DNA of 62,965 bases from Clostridia bacterium (GTDB lineage: Bacteria > Bacillota > Clostridia > Oscillospirales > Butyricicoccaceae). Both the position numbers and the translations under genes were made by a program. Positions within the stretch are counted from its first letter, which is position 1; each line of letters begins with the position of its first letter. The notes below the pieces were generated by a model, which worked only from the letters and a program-made list of their open reading frames with translations, was not told the origin of the DNA and did not search any database. The stretch is taken from positions 1 to 62,965 of the forward strand of contig JAFQUM010000038.1 in NCBI GenBank assembly GCA_017408485.1, read 5' to 3'. Shown here piece by piece: positions 17,565 to 26,698 of this stretch.

Positions 17565-18721
17565 TATTCTCCGTTCCTTTCTCTGTCTTTGCTGAAAGCC
17601 TTCAGCACTTTTTCGCTCATATAATACGGCTTTTTTCCCTTTTGGGCTACCCTTTCAGCCGTTCTTCTTACAATGTATGTTATTGCCTCATCCAGATCGG
17701 AAAAAGCAAGCTGCCGCACCTTTTCCGCCTCGGGATATGTACGATTCTCCTCGCAGGCATCGGCAACAAATACTATCTTATCTTCAAGGCTCATTATTTC
17801 TGCGCCTACGGTATGCTTTTTTATCGCAGAACAGACCCTTGCTCCAAAGCCAAACTCATACTCTGCCACCGCGGCGGCTGTATCGGCATGAATAACAGCA
17901 TCAATGTTGTCGCTGTCATAATCGTGTATTATACTCCATTTTTCGCACAAGTTCAACTGCTGCTGCAAAGAAAGTTCCTTTGTAATATCATGAAGCAATG
18001 CGGCTATGCGGACGATTTTGACATCACCGCCATATTGCTCGGCAAGCTTGACCGCCATTTGCTCGCATCCAACAGTGTGCAAGTAGCGCTTTTCCGAAAG
18101 CCTTTCTTTTGCAACATCGCGCAACGCGTCAACATCAACATAAAGATTCTTTTCAGAAATATACCCGCGGACAGACTCGGGGAGTTGCTCGTTTCTTCCT
18201 CCCCTAGCCTCAGTGGAGGACATTTCCAAGGGTGTGTTGTCGATTATATCGATTCGGGCATTGAACTTCTGCCTGATGCTTTGGGCATAAGCCTTGATGC
18301 GCTCTTTTTCGCCCTCTCCCCTTGCCACAAGAGCAAGGCGAGCAATATCGCATATCCTTTGTGGCTGATGCCAGCGCTCAAAGGTCTCTGCCATATCGGT
18401 GCCGATTATTATCCACAGCTCATCGTCGGGATATGCCTCCCGCAGACTTTGCAATGTATCGCTTGTAAAGCTGGCGCCGCCGCGGGCAAGCTCCATATCG
18501 GAGACCACCGACTTTGGAACGAGCTGACTTGCCAGGCGGGTCATTTCAAGCCTTTCCTCTGCAGTGGCGGTAAGTGCGGGCAAAGCCTTGTGAGGCGGTA
18601 TTGCCGTGGGAATAAATATCAGCTTGTCAAGCATCAGCTGCTTTACGCAAGCATTTGCGGCGGCGATATGCCCATTATGGGGCGGGTTAAAAGTGCCGCC
18701 GAACATAGCTATTCTGCTCAT
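17564..18721 (-). CDS. nadD: NadD-YqeK fusion: nicotinate-nucleotide adenylyltransferase plus HD-domain hydrolase
   Basis: A two-domain protein of 385 residues. The N-terminal NadD part (about 1-190) adenylates nicotinate mononucleotide in NAD synthesis: GGTFNPPHNGH at 8-18 binds nucleotide and MSSTEAR at 167-173 is the second adenylyltransferase motif. The C-terminal part (about 200-385) is YqeK-like, an HD-superfamily protein whose relatives hydrolyse diadenosine tetraphosphate, with HTVGCEQMA at 215 and ALLHDITKEL including the HD pair at 244-245. In Bacillus these are separate adjacent genes; here they are one frame with no internal stop. The gene overlaps yhbY by four bases. Confidence 0.93.
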   Translation of the reverse strand: MSRIAMFGGTFNPPHNGHIAAANACVKQLMLDKLIFIPTAIPPHKALPALTATAEERLEMTRLASQLVPKSVVSDMELARGGASFTSDTLQSLREAYPDDELWIIIGTDMAETFERWHQPQRICDIARLALVARGEGEKERIKAYAQSIRQKFNARIDIIDNTPLEMSSTEARGGRNEQLPESVRGYISEKNLYVDVDALRDVAKERLSEKRYLHTVGCEQMAVKLAEQYGGDVKIVRIAALLHDITKELSLQQQLNLCEKWSIIHDYDSDNIDAVIHADTAAAVAEYEFGFGARVCSAIKKHTVGAEIMSLEDKIVFVADACEENRTYPEAEKVRQLAFSDLDEAITYIVRRTAERVAQKGKKPYYMSEKVLKAFSKDRERNGE

Positions 18722-19011
18722 TTGGGCAATACAATGGTGGGCTTTTCGTCGCTACGCTTATAAATTACAAATCTTGTACCGATGCACTGGACAGGCTCTG
18801 CGCCCAATTCCTCGCACAGCACCTGGCATGCCTCTCTTGCGGTCATAAGAGATGTTTCAAGCACGCGAAGCTTGATTATCTCTCTTGCCGCCAAAGCATC
18901 AGCGGCGGACTGTATTACACTTTCGGTTATTCCGTCCTTGCCTATCTGTCCGATGGTGGGCAGAGGATTTGCAAGGGAACGCAGGTATGCTCTTTGTTTA
19001 CTTGTCAGCAT
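18718..19011 (-). CDS. yhbY: YhbY family RNA-binding protein
   Basis: A CRM-domain protein of 97 residues that associates with pre-50S ribosomes in relatives. The GxxG-type RNA-binding loop is seen as PTIGQIGKDGITESV. I start it at the ATG at 19011 (MLTSKQRAYLRSLANPLP), the usual N-terminus; an upstream in-frame ATG at 19053 would overlap rdgB by 56 bases. With the chosen start it overlaps rdgB by 14 bases and the nadD-yqeK start by four, suggesting coupling. Confidence 0.92.
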   Translation of the reverse strand: MLTSKQRAYLRSLANPLPTIGQIGKDGITESVIQSAADALAAREIIKLRVLETSLMTAREACQVLCEELGAEPVQCIGTRFVIYKRSDEKPTIVLPK

Positions 19012-19600
19012 TTTCCATCTCTCTTTTCCTAAGTTCTGCGGCAAGCTTTTCAAGAGCTACCGCTCTGTGTGATATTTTATTCTTTATCTCTGCGGGAAGC
19101 TGAGCAAAGGTCTGCTTATGCTCGGGCACGTAGAAAACGGGGTCATAGCCAAAGCCGTTTTCTCCTTGAGGCGCGCAGAGTATCTCTCCCTCGCAGGTGC
19201 CGCGGACGATGATCCTTTCGCCATTGGGAAATACACAAGCCACCGCCGAAACAAATCGGGCACTGCGAAGAGTCTTATCCTCCATATTTTTAAGCAGAAA
19301 ATCTACTCGATCACTGTCACTGCCCTCGCAATAGCGGGCAGAATAGATTCCCGGTGCTCCGTTTAATGCATCTACCTCAAGACCGCTATCATCGGCAATG
19401 GCAGGTCTGTTGGATGCCTTGCAGGCGGCTTCCGCCTTGATGAAGGCATTTTCTTCAAAGCTGGTACCCGTCTCCTCAGGGTCGGTGGCAATGCCCGCTT
19501 CCTTCATAGTGATAGCCGATGCGCCTATTTGACGCAGTATGGCATCTATCTCGCGGAGCTTTTTTTGATTGTTGGTAGCTATTACAAATACTTCTTTCAT
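18998..19600 (-). CDS. rdgB: XTP/dITP diphosphatase (RdgB/HAM1 family)
   Basis: A 200-residue non-canonical purine NTP pyrophosphatase that cleans ITP, dITP and XTP from the pool. It begins MKEVFVIATNNQKKLREI, the canonical substrate-binding N-terminus, and contains SFEENAFIKAEAA, PAIADDSGLEVDALNGAPG, YSARYCEG and GENGFGYDPVFYVPE, all family motifs. The ATG at 19600 lies one base after the ftsY stop; a longer in-frame start at 19639 would lie inside ftsY. Confidence 0.95.
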   Translation of the reverse strand: MKEVFVIATNNQKKLREIDAILRQIGASAITMKEAGIATDPEETGTSFEENAFIKAEAACKASNRPAIADDSGLEVDALNGAPGIYSARYCEGSDSDRVDFLLKNMEDKTLRSARFVSAVACVFPNGERIIVRGTCEGEILCAPQGENGFGYDPVFYVPEHKQTFAQLPAEIKNKISHRAVALEKLAAELRKREMENADK

Positions 19601-19601
19601 A

Positions 19602-20507
19602 TCATTCAAAAAACGCCTTTGTGAACTCTTCAGGCACAAAATCTATCAGGTCTTCAGCCGTCTCGCCTACGCCGATAAGCTTGACGGGTACATTAAGCTT
19701 GGAAGAAATATTGATGGCAATACCGCCCTTAGCGGTGCCGTCAAGCTTGGTAATGACAAGGCCTGTCAGCTCGGCGGCGGCATTAAATGCCTCTGCCTGA
19801 ACAAGTGCATTTTGTCCCGTTGTTGCATCAAGAACCAGCAGGGTCTCAACATCGGCATCGGGAAGCTCGCGCCTGACAACTCTCGCCATTTTGGAAAGCT
19901 CGTTCATAAGATTCTGCTTATTGTGAAGTCTGCCCGCGGTATCGCAGATGACCACATCACAGCCACGTGCTTTTGCGGCGGAAATGGCATCGAATATAAC
20001 AGCGGAAGGATCGGCACCCTCTGCGTGACGGACGATTCCCGCACCGCATCGGTCTGCCCATATAGAAAGCTGCTCAGCGGCGGCGGCGCGGAAGGTATCG
20101 CCTGCGGCAAAGAGCACCTTCTTACCCTCGCGGGTAAGGCGTGTGCCTATCTTGCCGATGGTGGTAGTCTTGCCCACTCCGTTGACACCCAGCACGATGA
20201 TCACCGAAGGCTTGGTAGTAAGCTTAAGTCCGTCGTTGGCGGTCATCTTCTCCGCAAGCACACTGCTCATAAGGGCAGACAGCTCCTCGCGGGAGTTTAT
20301 CTTATTAAGCTTTGCCTGCTTGCGGACCTCGTCAACGGTCTCACAAGCCAGCATTGCGCCGATATCGGCGGCGATAAGGGCTTCTTCAAGCTCATCAAGC
20401 ATATCCTCGTCAACATGACGGAAGGTGGCAAAGATGGAGTTTAAAGCACTGCCCGTATTTTCTTTGGTCTTTTTAAGACCCTGTTTAAACTTTTCAAAAA
20501 GTCCCAT
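19602..20507 (-). CDS. ftsY: Signal recognition particle receptor FtsY
   Basis: A 301-residue SRP GTPase that docks SRP-ribosome complexes at the membrane. The NG domain is complete: helical N domain (DEDMLDELEEALIAADIG), P-loop GVNGVGKTT at 107-115, DTAGR, and the TKLDGTAKGG guanine-binding region. The acidic A domain is almost absent; the N-terminus is just the short MGLFEKFKQGLKKTKEN, as in many Gram-positives. It follows smc by 11 bases, the usual smc-ftsY pair. Confidence 0.97.
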   Translation of the reverse strand: MGLFEKFKQGLKKTKENTGSALNSIFATFRHVDEDMLDELEEALIAADIGAMLACETVDEVRKQAKLNKINSREELSALMSSVLAEKMTANDGLKLTTKPSVIIVLGVNGVGKTTTIGKIGTRLTREGKKVLFAAGDTFRAAAAEQLSIWADRCGAGIVRHAEGADPSAVIFDAISAAKARGCDVVICDTAGRLHNKQNLMNELSKMARVVRRELPDADVETLLVLDATTGQNALVQAEAFNAAAELTGLVITKLDGTAKGGIAINISSKLNVPVKLIGVGETAEDLIDFVPEEFTKAFFE

Positions 20508-20518
20508 AGTTTTCAGCC

Positions 20519-23500
20519 TCAGTTAGGTTTGATGTTTATCTTTTCCTCAACATCGTTGATATTGATGGCAAGCAGCTTGGTTACACCCTGCTCGGGCATG
20601 GTTACGCCGTAAAGGATATCCGAACCCTCCATTGTGCCGCGGCGGTGGGTGATGACGATAAACTGTGTCTTGTCGCACAGAGTACGCATATAATCCACAT
20701 ATCTGACAACGTTGATATCGTCAAGCGCCGCTTCGATCTCGTCAAGAACGCAGAAGGGAGTGGGACGCACCTTGATGACCGCAAAGTAAAGCGCGATAGC
20801 AACGAATGCCTTTTCACCACCCGAAAGCAGAGAAATGGCTCGCGCCGATTTACCGGGCATCTCAACACGTATCTCAATACCGCAGTTGAGTATGTCGCTT
20901 TCATCTTCAAGGATCAGCTTTGCGCTACCGCCGCCGAATATCTCAACAAAAGTCCTTCCGAACTGTTCATTGATAAGCTTGAACTGCTCGGCAAATATGG
21001 TCTTCATATTGCGGGTAAGGTCGTCGATGACCTTAAGCAGATCCACTTTGGCTTTTTCAAGGTCGTCACGCTGCTCGGTAAGGAAATTATATCGCTCGCT
21101 GACCTTTTTATACTCCTCAATAGAGTCGATATTTACACTGCCCAGCTTCTTCATGCTGCTGCGCAGCTCACCGATACGGCGGTTGGCGCTCGACAGACTT
21201 TCAAGCTCCACTCTGACCTCTGCGGCGGTGACACGGGTAAGCTCATAGTTTTCCCACATCTTATCGAGAATAATATCCTCTTCTTTTTCAGCCTGTATCT
21301 TTTTATGCTCAAGGCGATCACGCTCGGAGCTGAGGTTTCGCAGAGTATCCTCTCCCTCGCGGGCTTCCTTGTTGCATTTTTCTCTTGCTCCCTCAACACG
21401 CAAACGCTCGTCGATGCAACGCCTGATGGCATCGTTTTTATCCTTTGCCTGCTTTTCCTGCTTGGAGATGGCATCCTGAAGAGATGCGATCTCAGCGGAA
21501 AGTGCGGCATTTTCTTTCTTGATATCATCTATCTTCTGCTCCTGAGAGCGCTTGTCACCGCGCAACTGTTCAAGCAGTGAATCAAGGCTTCGTACAGATG
21601 CATTGGTTGCCTCTTTTTCGGCGCCCTTTGCGGCGATCTCTTCACGGACATCAAAGGCACGCTCGGAAAGTCCGCCGCTCTGCTTTTCGCTTTCGGAAAG
21701 CTTTTTAAGCAGCTCATCACGCTGTGCGGTAAGCTTGTCTGCCTCTGCGCCGAAGGTCTCTGCCTGAGCAAGATATTCTGCCTTTTGCTTTGCAATAACT
21801 GCAAGGCGCTTGGTCACACTGCTGCGTGCCTTTTCTATCTCAAGCTTGCGGGCGCGAAGGGTCTCAAGCAGAGCATCATGGGTGGTCTTTTCCGCATTGA
21901 GTCGAATAAGCTCCTTTTCTGCCGATTCAAGCTCGTGAGTTGCGACACCCGATTCATAGCGGGATGCTTCCAGCTCGCGCTTTGCCTCGGCAAGGGAAGT
22001 GTTCATATTCTTGATATCTGTCTCGGCTTGCTCTATTTCGGTAGCAAGTCGGGCAAGCTCGTTTGCGCGGGAAAGAATGCCTGTGCTCTTACCGATGCTA
22101 CCACCGGTCATCGAGCCGTTGGGATTGATAAGCTGTCCGTCAAGGGTGACTATACGGAAGGAATACCCGTGCTTTTTAGCCATAGCAATGGCGCAATCCA
22201 TATCCTGACATACAGCGGTGCTGCACAGCATAGAGCTGATAAGATTTTTATATTTAGCGCCCGTCTTGACAAGGTCGTCTCCATAGCCGAAGAAGCCACG
22301 CTCGCCCTTAAGCTCGCGGCGCTTGCCTCCAAAGTCCTTGATAGCGGTCAAGGGACGGAATGTGGCACGGCCGCTGTTGGTGCGCTTTAAAAACTCAATT
22401 CCGCGCTTACCGTCCTCTTCACTGTCAACGACCACATTCTGCAAGCCCGAGCCCATTGCGATCTCAATAGCAACGGCATATTTATCCTCAGTCTCAATAA
22501 GTGAAGAAACAGGTCCGTGAATGCCCCTCAGCTCGCCGCGCTCGCTTGCCTGCATAACGCGCTTGACCGCGTTGGAAAAGCCTTCATACTCACGCTCTAA
22601 GGACTGCAGTATGCGCTGACGGTCGATCTTGGCATTTTTTGTGCGCTCAGCTACAGCTAACTTGTCAGCCATATCCTGAACCTTTTTCTCACGGGCATTG
22701 AGTCTCAGCTCAAAGCCCTTGAGCATATTCAGTGCGCTTGTCTTTTTATCTTCGTTTTCCTCTATCTCACTGTCGATTGCCTCGGCGCGCTCTTCCTCGG
22801 CAGCAAGTCTTTCGCTGATGGATGTAAGCTCTGCGGCAGAGCTATCCTGAGATCCGATGATCTCCTGCTCCAAAGCGGCAAGGGATCCCGCTTCTCTTTC
22901 GGCATCGGCGCGTTTTCCCTGCTCTATCTGCAATTGAGCCTGAAGCGCATCCACCTGAGCGGAAACATTCTCGCCCTGCTTTCTGATCTCATCTGCCTGT
23001 TTTTGTATCTCGGCAAGCTCAAGACCTAGCATTATGATAGCATCGTCAATTGCCTTTATAGCATCAAGGCTGTCAGCCTTGTTCTTTTCTATTTCGCGAA
23101 CGCGATCCTCGTGGTTATAAAGCTCGCTTGTTCGGTCGGAAATGTTTTTCTCATTGGCTTCCAAAGCCATTTTGGATGATGCCAAAGCGGTATCAAGAAC
23201 ACCGCGCTGATCTTCTATGACACGAAGCTCTTCGCGCAGTTCATCCTCCTTTCGCTGATGGGAAGCGGTCTCCTCACTGAGCGCATCACTGCGGGCATAG
23301 AGCCTGTCAACCTCATCCTTTTTTGCGGAAAGCATACGCTCTGCGTTTTCAAAATCGGTCTTTGCCTTTTGCAGAGTGTCCTTCAGCTTGTCCAATGAAT
23401 CAAGCCATACAGAGACCTCCAAAACGCGAAGCTCGTCGCGGTAGACAAGCCAGGCGCTTGCCTTTTCCGACTGTATACGCAGAGGCTCGACCTGACCCTC

Positions 23501-24094
23501 AAGCTCGGTGATGATATCGCGGACACGGTTAAGATTGTCCTCGCAAGCGGCAAGCTTGCGCTCGCTTTCTTCCTTGCGGTAACGGAACTTGGAAATACCC
23601 GAAGCCTCTTCGAATATTTCACGGCGGTCAACGCTCTTGACAGAGAGTATCTCGTCTATTCTTCCCTGACCGATGACGGAATAACCGTCCCTGCCCAGAC
23701 CGGTGTCCATAAACAGCTCGTGGATGTCTTTAAGACGGACTGCCTTGCGGTTTATGTAGAACTCACTTTCACCGCTGCGGTAATAGCGGCGGGTGACCTC
23801 TATCTCGTCAAACTCAATGGGCAAGCCGCGGTCGGCATTGTCAACAATAAGTGATACCTGACAAAAGCCCTGGGCATTGCGCTTGAGAGTACCGCCAAAA
23901 ATAACATCCTCCATCCTGCCGCCGCGGAGAGTCTTTGCAGATTGCTCGCCAAGCACCCAACGGATGGCGTCAACGATGTTACTCTTGCCGCTTCCGTTAG
24001 GTCCCACTATAGCCGTAATTCCTCTGCCAAAGTTAAGCAGAGTCTTATCGGGGAAAGACTTAAAGCCTTGTATTTCAATAGATTTTAAAAACAA
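20519..24094 (-). CDS. smc: Chromosome partition protein SMC (TTG start)
   Basis: The 1191-residue condensin ATPase that organises and segregates the chromosome with ScpA and ScpB. Walker A GPNGSGKS is at about 31-38. Long coiled coils flank a hinge with ERGELRGIHGPVSSLIETED and FLKRTNSGRATFRPL. The C-terminal signature LSGGEKAFVAIALYF and Walker B CVLDEIEAALDD complete the ATPase. I set the start at TTG 24094, six bases after GGAGGT (24101-24106), giving an N-terminus of (M)FLKSIEIQGFKSF. The upstream ATG at 24115 has no site at the right distance. Confidence 0.96.
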   Translation of the reverse strand: MFLKSIEIQGFKSFPDKTLLNFGRGITAIVGPNGSGKSNIVDAIRWVLGEQSAKTLRGGRMEDVIFGGTLKRNAQGFCQVSLIVDNADRGLPIEFDEIEVTRRYYRSGESEFYINRKAVRLKDIHELFMDTGLGRDGYSVIGQGRIDEILSVKSVDRREIFEEASGISKFRYRKEESERKLAACEDNLNRVRDIITELEGQVEPLRIQSEKASAWLVYRDELRVLEVSVWLDSLDKLKDTLQKAKTDFENAERMLSAKKDEVDRLYARSDALSEETASHQRKEDELREELRVIEDQRGVLDTALASSKMALEANEKNISDRTSELYNHEDRVREIEKNKADSLDAIKAIDDAIIMLGLELAEIQKQADEIRKQGENVSAQVDALQAQLQIEQGKRADAEREAGSLAALEQEIIGSQDSSAAELTSISERLAAEEERAEAIDSEIEENEDKKTSALNMLKGFELRLNAREKKVQDMADKLAVAERTKNAKIDRQRILQSLEREYEGFSNAVKRVMQASERGELRGIHGPVSSLIETEDKYAVAIEIAMGSGLQNVVVDSEEDGKRGIEFLKRTNSGRATFRPLTAIKDFGGKRRELKGERGFFGYGDDLVKTGAKYKNLISSMLCSTAVCQDMDCAIAMAKKHGYSFRIVTLDGQLINPNGSMTGGSIGKSTGILSRANELARLATEIEQAETDIKNMNTSLAEAKRELEASRYESGVATHELESAEKELIRLNAEKTTHDALLETLRARKLEIEKARSSVTKRLAVIAKQKAEYLAQAETFGAEADKLTAQRDELLKKLSESEKQSGGLSERAFDVREEIAAKGAEKEATNASVRSLDSLLEQLRGDKRSQEQKIDDIKKENAALSAEIASLQDAISKQEKQAKDKNDAIRRCIDERLRVEGAREKCNKEAREGEDTLRNLSSERDRLEHKKIQAEKEEDIILDKMWENYELTRVTAAEVRVELESLSSANRRIGELRSSMKKLGSVNIDSIEEYKKVSERYNFLTEQRDDLEKAKVDLLKVIDDLTRNMKTIFAEQFKLINEQFGRTFVEIFGGGSAKLILEDESDILNCGIEIRVEMPGKSARAISLLSGGEKAFVAIALYFAVIKVRPTPFCVLDEIEAALDDINVVRYVDYMRTLCDKTQFIVITHRRGTMEGSDILYGVTMPEQGVTKLLAININDVEEKINIKPN

Positions 24095-24132
24095 CTTCGC
24101 ACCTCCATAGTGCATACTTCCTCAATTTTGTA

Positions 24133-24161
24133 ATTATATCATTTTTTGCAACATATTACAA
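24133..24161 (-). promoter_or_regulatory. Probable smc promoter with extended -10
   Basis: On the minus strand TTGTAA (24161-24156), 17 bases, then TATAAT (24138-24133) preceded by TGA, giving an extended -10. The -35 lies in the foot of the terminator hairpin 24156-24188. Confidence 0.6.
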
Positions 24162-24188
24162 GGGAAAAAGTGAGTTTTTCCCTTGTAA
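24156..24188 (-). terminator. Second hairpin terminator between the M20 gene and smc
   Basis: A 14-pair stem, TTACAAGGGAAAAA and its complement, with a 5-base loop. The A/T-rich arms resemble a bidirectional terminator. It backs up the stronger hairpin at 24195-24230. Confidence 0.6.
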
Positions 24189-24194
24189 AAAAGC

Positions 24195-24230
24195 AAAAAG
24201 CCGACAGTTGTTAACCGTCGGCTTAAAAAA
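24195..24230 (-). terminator. Terminator of the M20 amidohydrolase gene
   Basis: AAGCCGAC ... GTCGGCTT forms a GC-rich stem that continues inward as GTT/AAC. T-runs lie on both sides when read on the minus strand. It begins 8 bases after the M20 stop codon. Confidence 0.85.
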
Positions 24231-24237
24231 CTTATAT

Positions 24238-25596
24238 TCAGTTTTTATAATCCACCGTGATTTTTCCGTCTTCGCCGTAGATCACTGCATCCTTGGACAT
24301 ATTGAGGCGGTCGGTCTCTTCCAGATATGCTCTGATGGAGGGGTAAAGATAATCATGCTTTGCAAGGATATCCTTCGCCTGCTCGCCATTGTCTTTAAGC
24401 AGCTCATAAACCATAAGAATATAGAACTTTGCGGCATTTACACAGGCCTTTTCAGGATCACGTATAAAATAGTTAGCTCCGTGTCCGAGTCCAACCGCTC
24501 CCGCGGCATAAGGATGAATTGCAGGCATAACGCAGGATACGTCACCCATATCGGTAGAACCCTTAGAGGTAGCACCGCGGTTTATTCTTACGCAATCCTT
24601 GCCCACTATATCTATCATTACCTTTTCGGCACAGTCAAGGAGAACTGGGTCGTTTATGAGAGGAGCATATCCCGATATGTCTTCCAGATGGACCTGTGCG
24701 CCCATTGAGAGAGCCGCGCCCGCAAGAGCGCGGTTTATTTTTTCATTGTTGCGTTTTATTGAGTCTATAGTCTTACCGCGGAGAAAGCTTTCAACAGTAC
24801 ATTCATCGGGAATGGTGTTGACTACATCTCCCCCCTTGGTAATTATAGGATGGAAACGCACATGCTCTTCATCGATAAAGGTCTCACGGAGGGCATTTGC
24901 AGCGTTGATACCGAGATTTGCGGCATAAAGGGCATTTATTCCCATATGAGGCGATCCACCCGCGTGGGCCGCCTTTCCTTTATAGGTTATCTTCTTGGCA
25001 ATGCAACCGTTATTACCGCTCAAGCCCGAAAAGGGTATTTCGGTGGTGCCCGTGGTGTGAAGCATAAATGCTATGTCGCATCCGTCAAAGAAACCGCGGT
25101 GCATAAACTCGACCTTGCCGCCCAGATACTTGATGATCCCTTGTTCTTTAAGCTTTTGGCGGTATTCTATCTCTAAAAGCTCCTCGGCGGGAACAGCCAT
25201 AAGACGAACACTTCCGCAAAGTCCGTCAAGAGCACCTTCTTCCTTTAAAGCCGCCGCAACCCCCAAAAGAGCTGCACATTGTGCATTGTGACCGCATGCG
25301 TGAACCACTCCGTCAACCGATTCGGGATGGTTTTCACAATAAAGAGCATCAAGCTCGCCTAAAATAAGCACCTTGGGACCGGGAATACCCGTATCTATAT
25401 CGGTGTAAAAACCGGGAATGTTCCCCGCTTTTACAAGGGTGTAACCAAGCTTTTCAAAAGCCTCGGACAGATATGCATCGGTCATCCATTCGCGGTATCC
25501 GGTCTCGGGATGAGCCCAAATATATCGCTCAGCGGCAAAGATAAGCTCCCGATGTTTCTCCACCATTAATGCTAAATTTTTTTGATGTTCATTCAC
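24238..25596 (-). CDS. M20 family amidohydrolase, aminobenzoyl-glutamate-hydrolase-like (GTG start)
   Basis: A cytosolic metallohydrolase of 452 residues that probably removes an acyl or amide group from an amino-acid conjugate; the substrate is unknown. Metal and catalytic motifs are intact: GELDALY (80-86), HACGHNA (99-105) and PAEE (136-139). The dimerisation region has AAHAGGSPHMGINALYA. It is most like the AbgB/M20D group by layout. The start is GTG 25596, 6 bases after GGAGGGG, downstream of a good promoter; upstream in-frame codons are non-conserved. It stands alone between terminators and yitT. Confidence 0.85.
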   Translation of the reverse strand: MNEHQKNLALMVEKHRELIFAAERYIWAHPETGYREWMTDAYLSEAFEKLGYTLVKAGNIPGFYTDIDTGIPGPKVLILGELDALYCENHPESVDGVVHACGHNAQCAALLGVAAALKEEGALDGLCGSVRLMAVPAEELLEIEYRQKLKEQGIIKYLGGKVEFMHRGFFDGCDIAFMLHTTGTTEIPFSGLSGNNGCIAKKITYKGKAAHAGGSPHMGINALYAANLGINAANALRETFIDEEHVRFHPIITKGGDVVNTIPDECTVESFLRGKTIDSIKRNNEKINRALAGAALSMGAQVHLEDISGYAPLINDPVLLDCAEKVMIDIVGKDCVRINRGATSKGSTDMGDVSCVMPAIHPYAAGAVGLGHGANYFIRDPEKACVNAAKFYILMVYELLKDNGEQAKDILAKHDYLYPSIRAYLEETDRLNMSKDAVIYGEDGKITVDYKN

Positions 25597-25627
25597 AATA
25601 GACCCCTCCAAAAGAGTTTCTATGCAC

Positions 25628-25656
25628 ATTATATCCTCACAAGATAGAAATTTCAA
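25628..25656 (-). promoter_or_regulatory. Sigma-A promoter of the M20 amidohydrolase gene
   Basis: On the minus strand TTGAAA (25656-25651), exactly 17 bases, then a perfect TATAAT (25633-25628). The start codon lies 32 bases beyond the -10. Confidence 0.75.
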
Positions 25657-25729
25657 CAATAAGCTCCGATGGAAACAACAAAACATTCCCCTGTAGCGAA
25701 TACGATGGTGCTTATCTTCGGCAGGCATT

Positions 25730-26587
25730 TCAGTAACTATGGGTGTTTGATTCTTTTACCGAGCTGACAAAATAGATGGACTCGGGGTATTTTTTCAGCA
25801 TTTCTTTTATGGGCGGGATATGCTTCTTTTCCGCAATGCAGACCACCATTTTTGCGGCATTTCCCAAGTGCGCCCCGCGGGAATCCAGCACCGTCGCAGA
25901 CAGATGGAGCTCTTCGGTAATATCCGCGCACAAGCCCTCCGCATTCTTGGTGATGATCTCGATCTTGGAGTTTTCCTTCATGCTCAGTTGGATATGCGAG
26001 CTTGTCTGGGTGGTGATATAAAAATACAGAATACCGCAAATGGCGGGCTCTAAATAATTTCCATAAACAAAGCAAGAGCTGAGCGACACGCACATATTAA
26101 GGGCAAAAATAATATTCATAAGGCTAAAGTGGGGTGCTTTTTTGCGGATAATGGCGGCTATTATATCTATTCCCCCGCTTGCTCCGTTAAGTTTTAAGGT
26201 GAACGCATAGATAATTCCGCGGATAACTCCCGCCGCAATTGGCGCTAAAACTATGCTCGTGCCGCTTTGGGTATGGAAATAAATGTCAGACAGATCGATC
26301 TTTTCCAGCAGTGCCGAGGCTACGGAAAAAGAGAGGATAAAGGCGGTGTTCTTGACCGCGTAGTTTCTGTCAAGCTTTATAAATGCGGCTATAAGCAGAG
26401 GGATATTGACTATCAGTGAAAAATAGCCGATATTTACTCCGCTGACATCCTGAAGCATGGTGCATATTCCGTCTATGCCCGCAGGTGCAAATCTGTTAGG
26501 AAAAATAAAAATCGCATAATTGAGCGCAGAGCAAGCTGCCAAAGCCATAATTGTAAGTATCTCCGCATAATTCTTTATCCGTTTCAT
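25730..26587 (-). CDS. YitT family membrane protein with DUF2179
   Basis: A 285-residue membrane protein of the YitT/DUF161 family, of unknown biochemical function. About five or six hydrophobic segments occupy residues 10-195, including the conserved FPNRFAPAGIDGICTMLQ and LNGASGGIDIIAAIIRKK-type glycine-rich stretches. The last 80 or so residues are the soluble DUF2179 domain (KIEIITKNAEGLCADI through SIYFVSSVKE). I start it at the ATG 26587 (MKRIKNYAEIL). It is divergent from a LysR-type gene with face-to-face promoters, so that regulator probably controls it. Confidence 0.88.
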   Translation of the reverse strand: MKRIKNYAEILTIMALAACSALNYAIFIFPNRFAPAGIDGICTMLQDVSGVNIGYFSLIVNIPLLIAAFIKLDRNYAVKNTAFILSFSVASALLEKIDLSDIYFHTQSGTSIVLAPIAAGVIRGIIYAFTLKLNGASGGIDIIAAIIRKKAPHFSLMNIIFALNMCVSLSSCFVYGNYLEPAICGILYFYITTQTSSHIQLSMKENSKIEIITKNAEGLCADITEELHLSATVLDSRGAHLGNAAKMVVCIAEKKHIPPIKEMLKKYPESIYFVSSVKESNTHSY

Positions 26588-26613
26588 ATCCACACTTTTC
26601 TCCAATTTTGATG

Positions 26614-26686
26614 TTGACCTAATTGTATTGTGGAGGTATACTATAGTCAAATACTAATAATAAATCAAATCCATAGATAAAAACTA
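26614..26686. promoter_or_regulatory. Overlapping divergent promoters and two LysR-type dyads
   Basis: Plus-strand promoter for lysR: TTGACC (26614-26619), 17 bases, TATACT (26637-26642). Minus-strand promoter for yitT: TTGACT (26650-26645), 17 bases, TACAAT (26627-26622). Two TAG-N7-CTA dyads, each fitting T-N11-A, lie at 26644-26656 and 26674-26686, exactly 30 bases apart (three helical turns). The first covers the yitT -35 and the lysR start-site region. This is classic LysR operator geometry. Confidence 0.75.
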
Positions 26687-26698
26687 TCGAGGGAAGAT

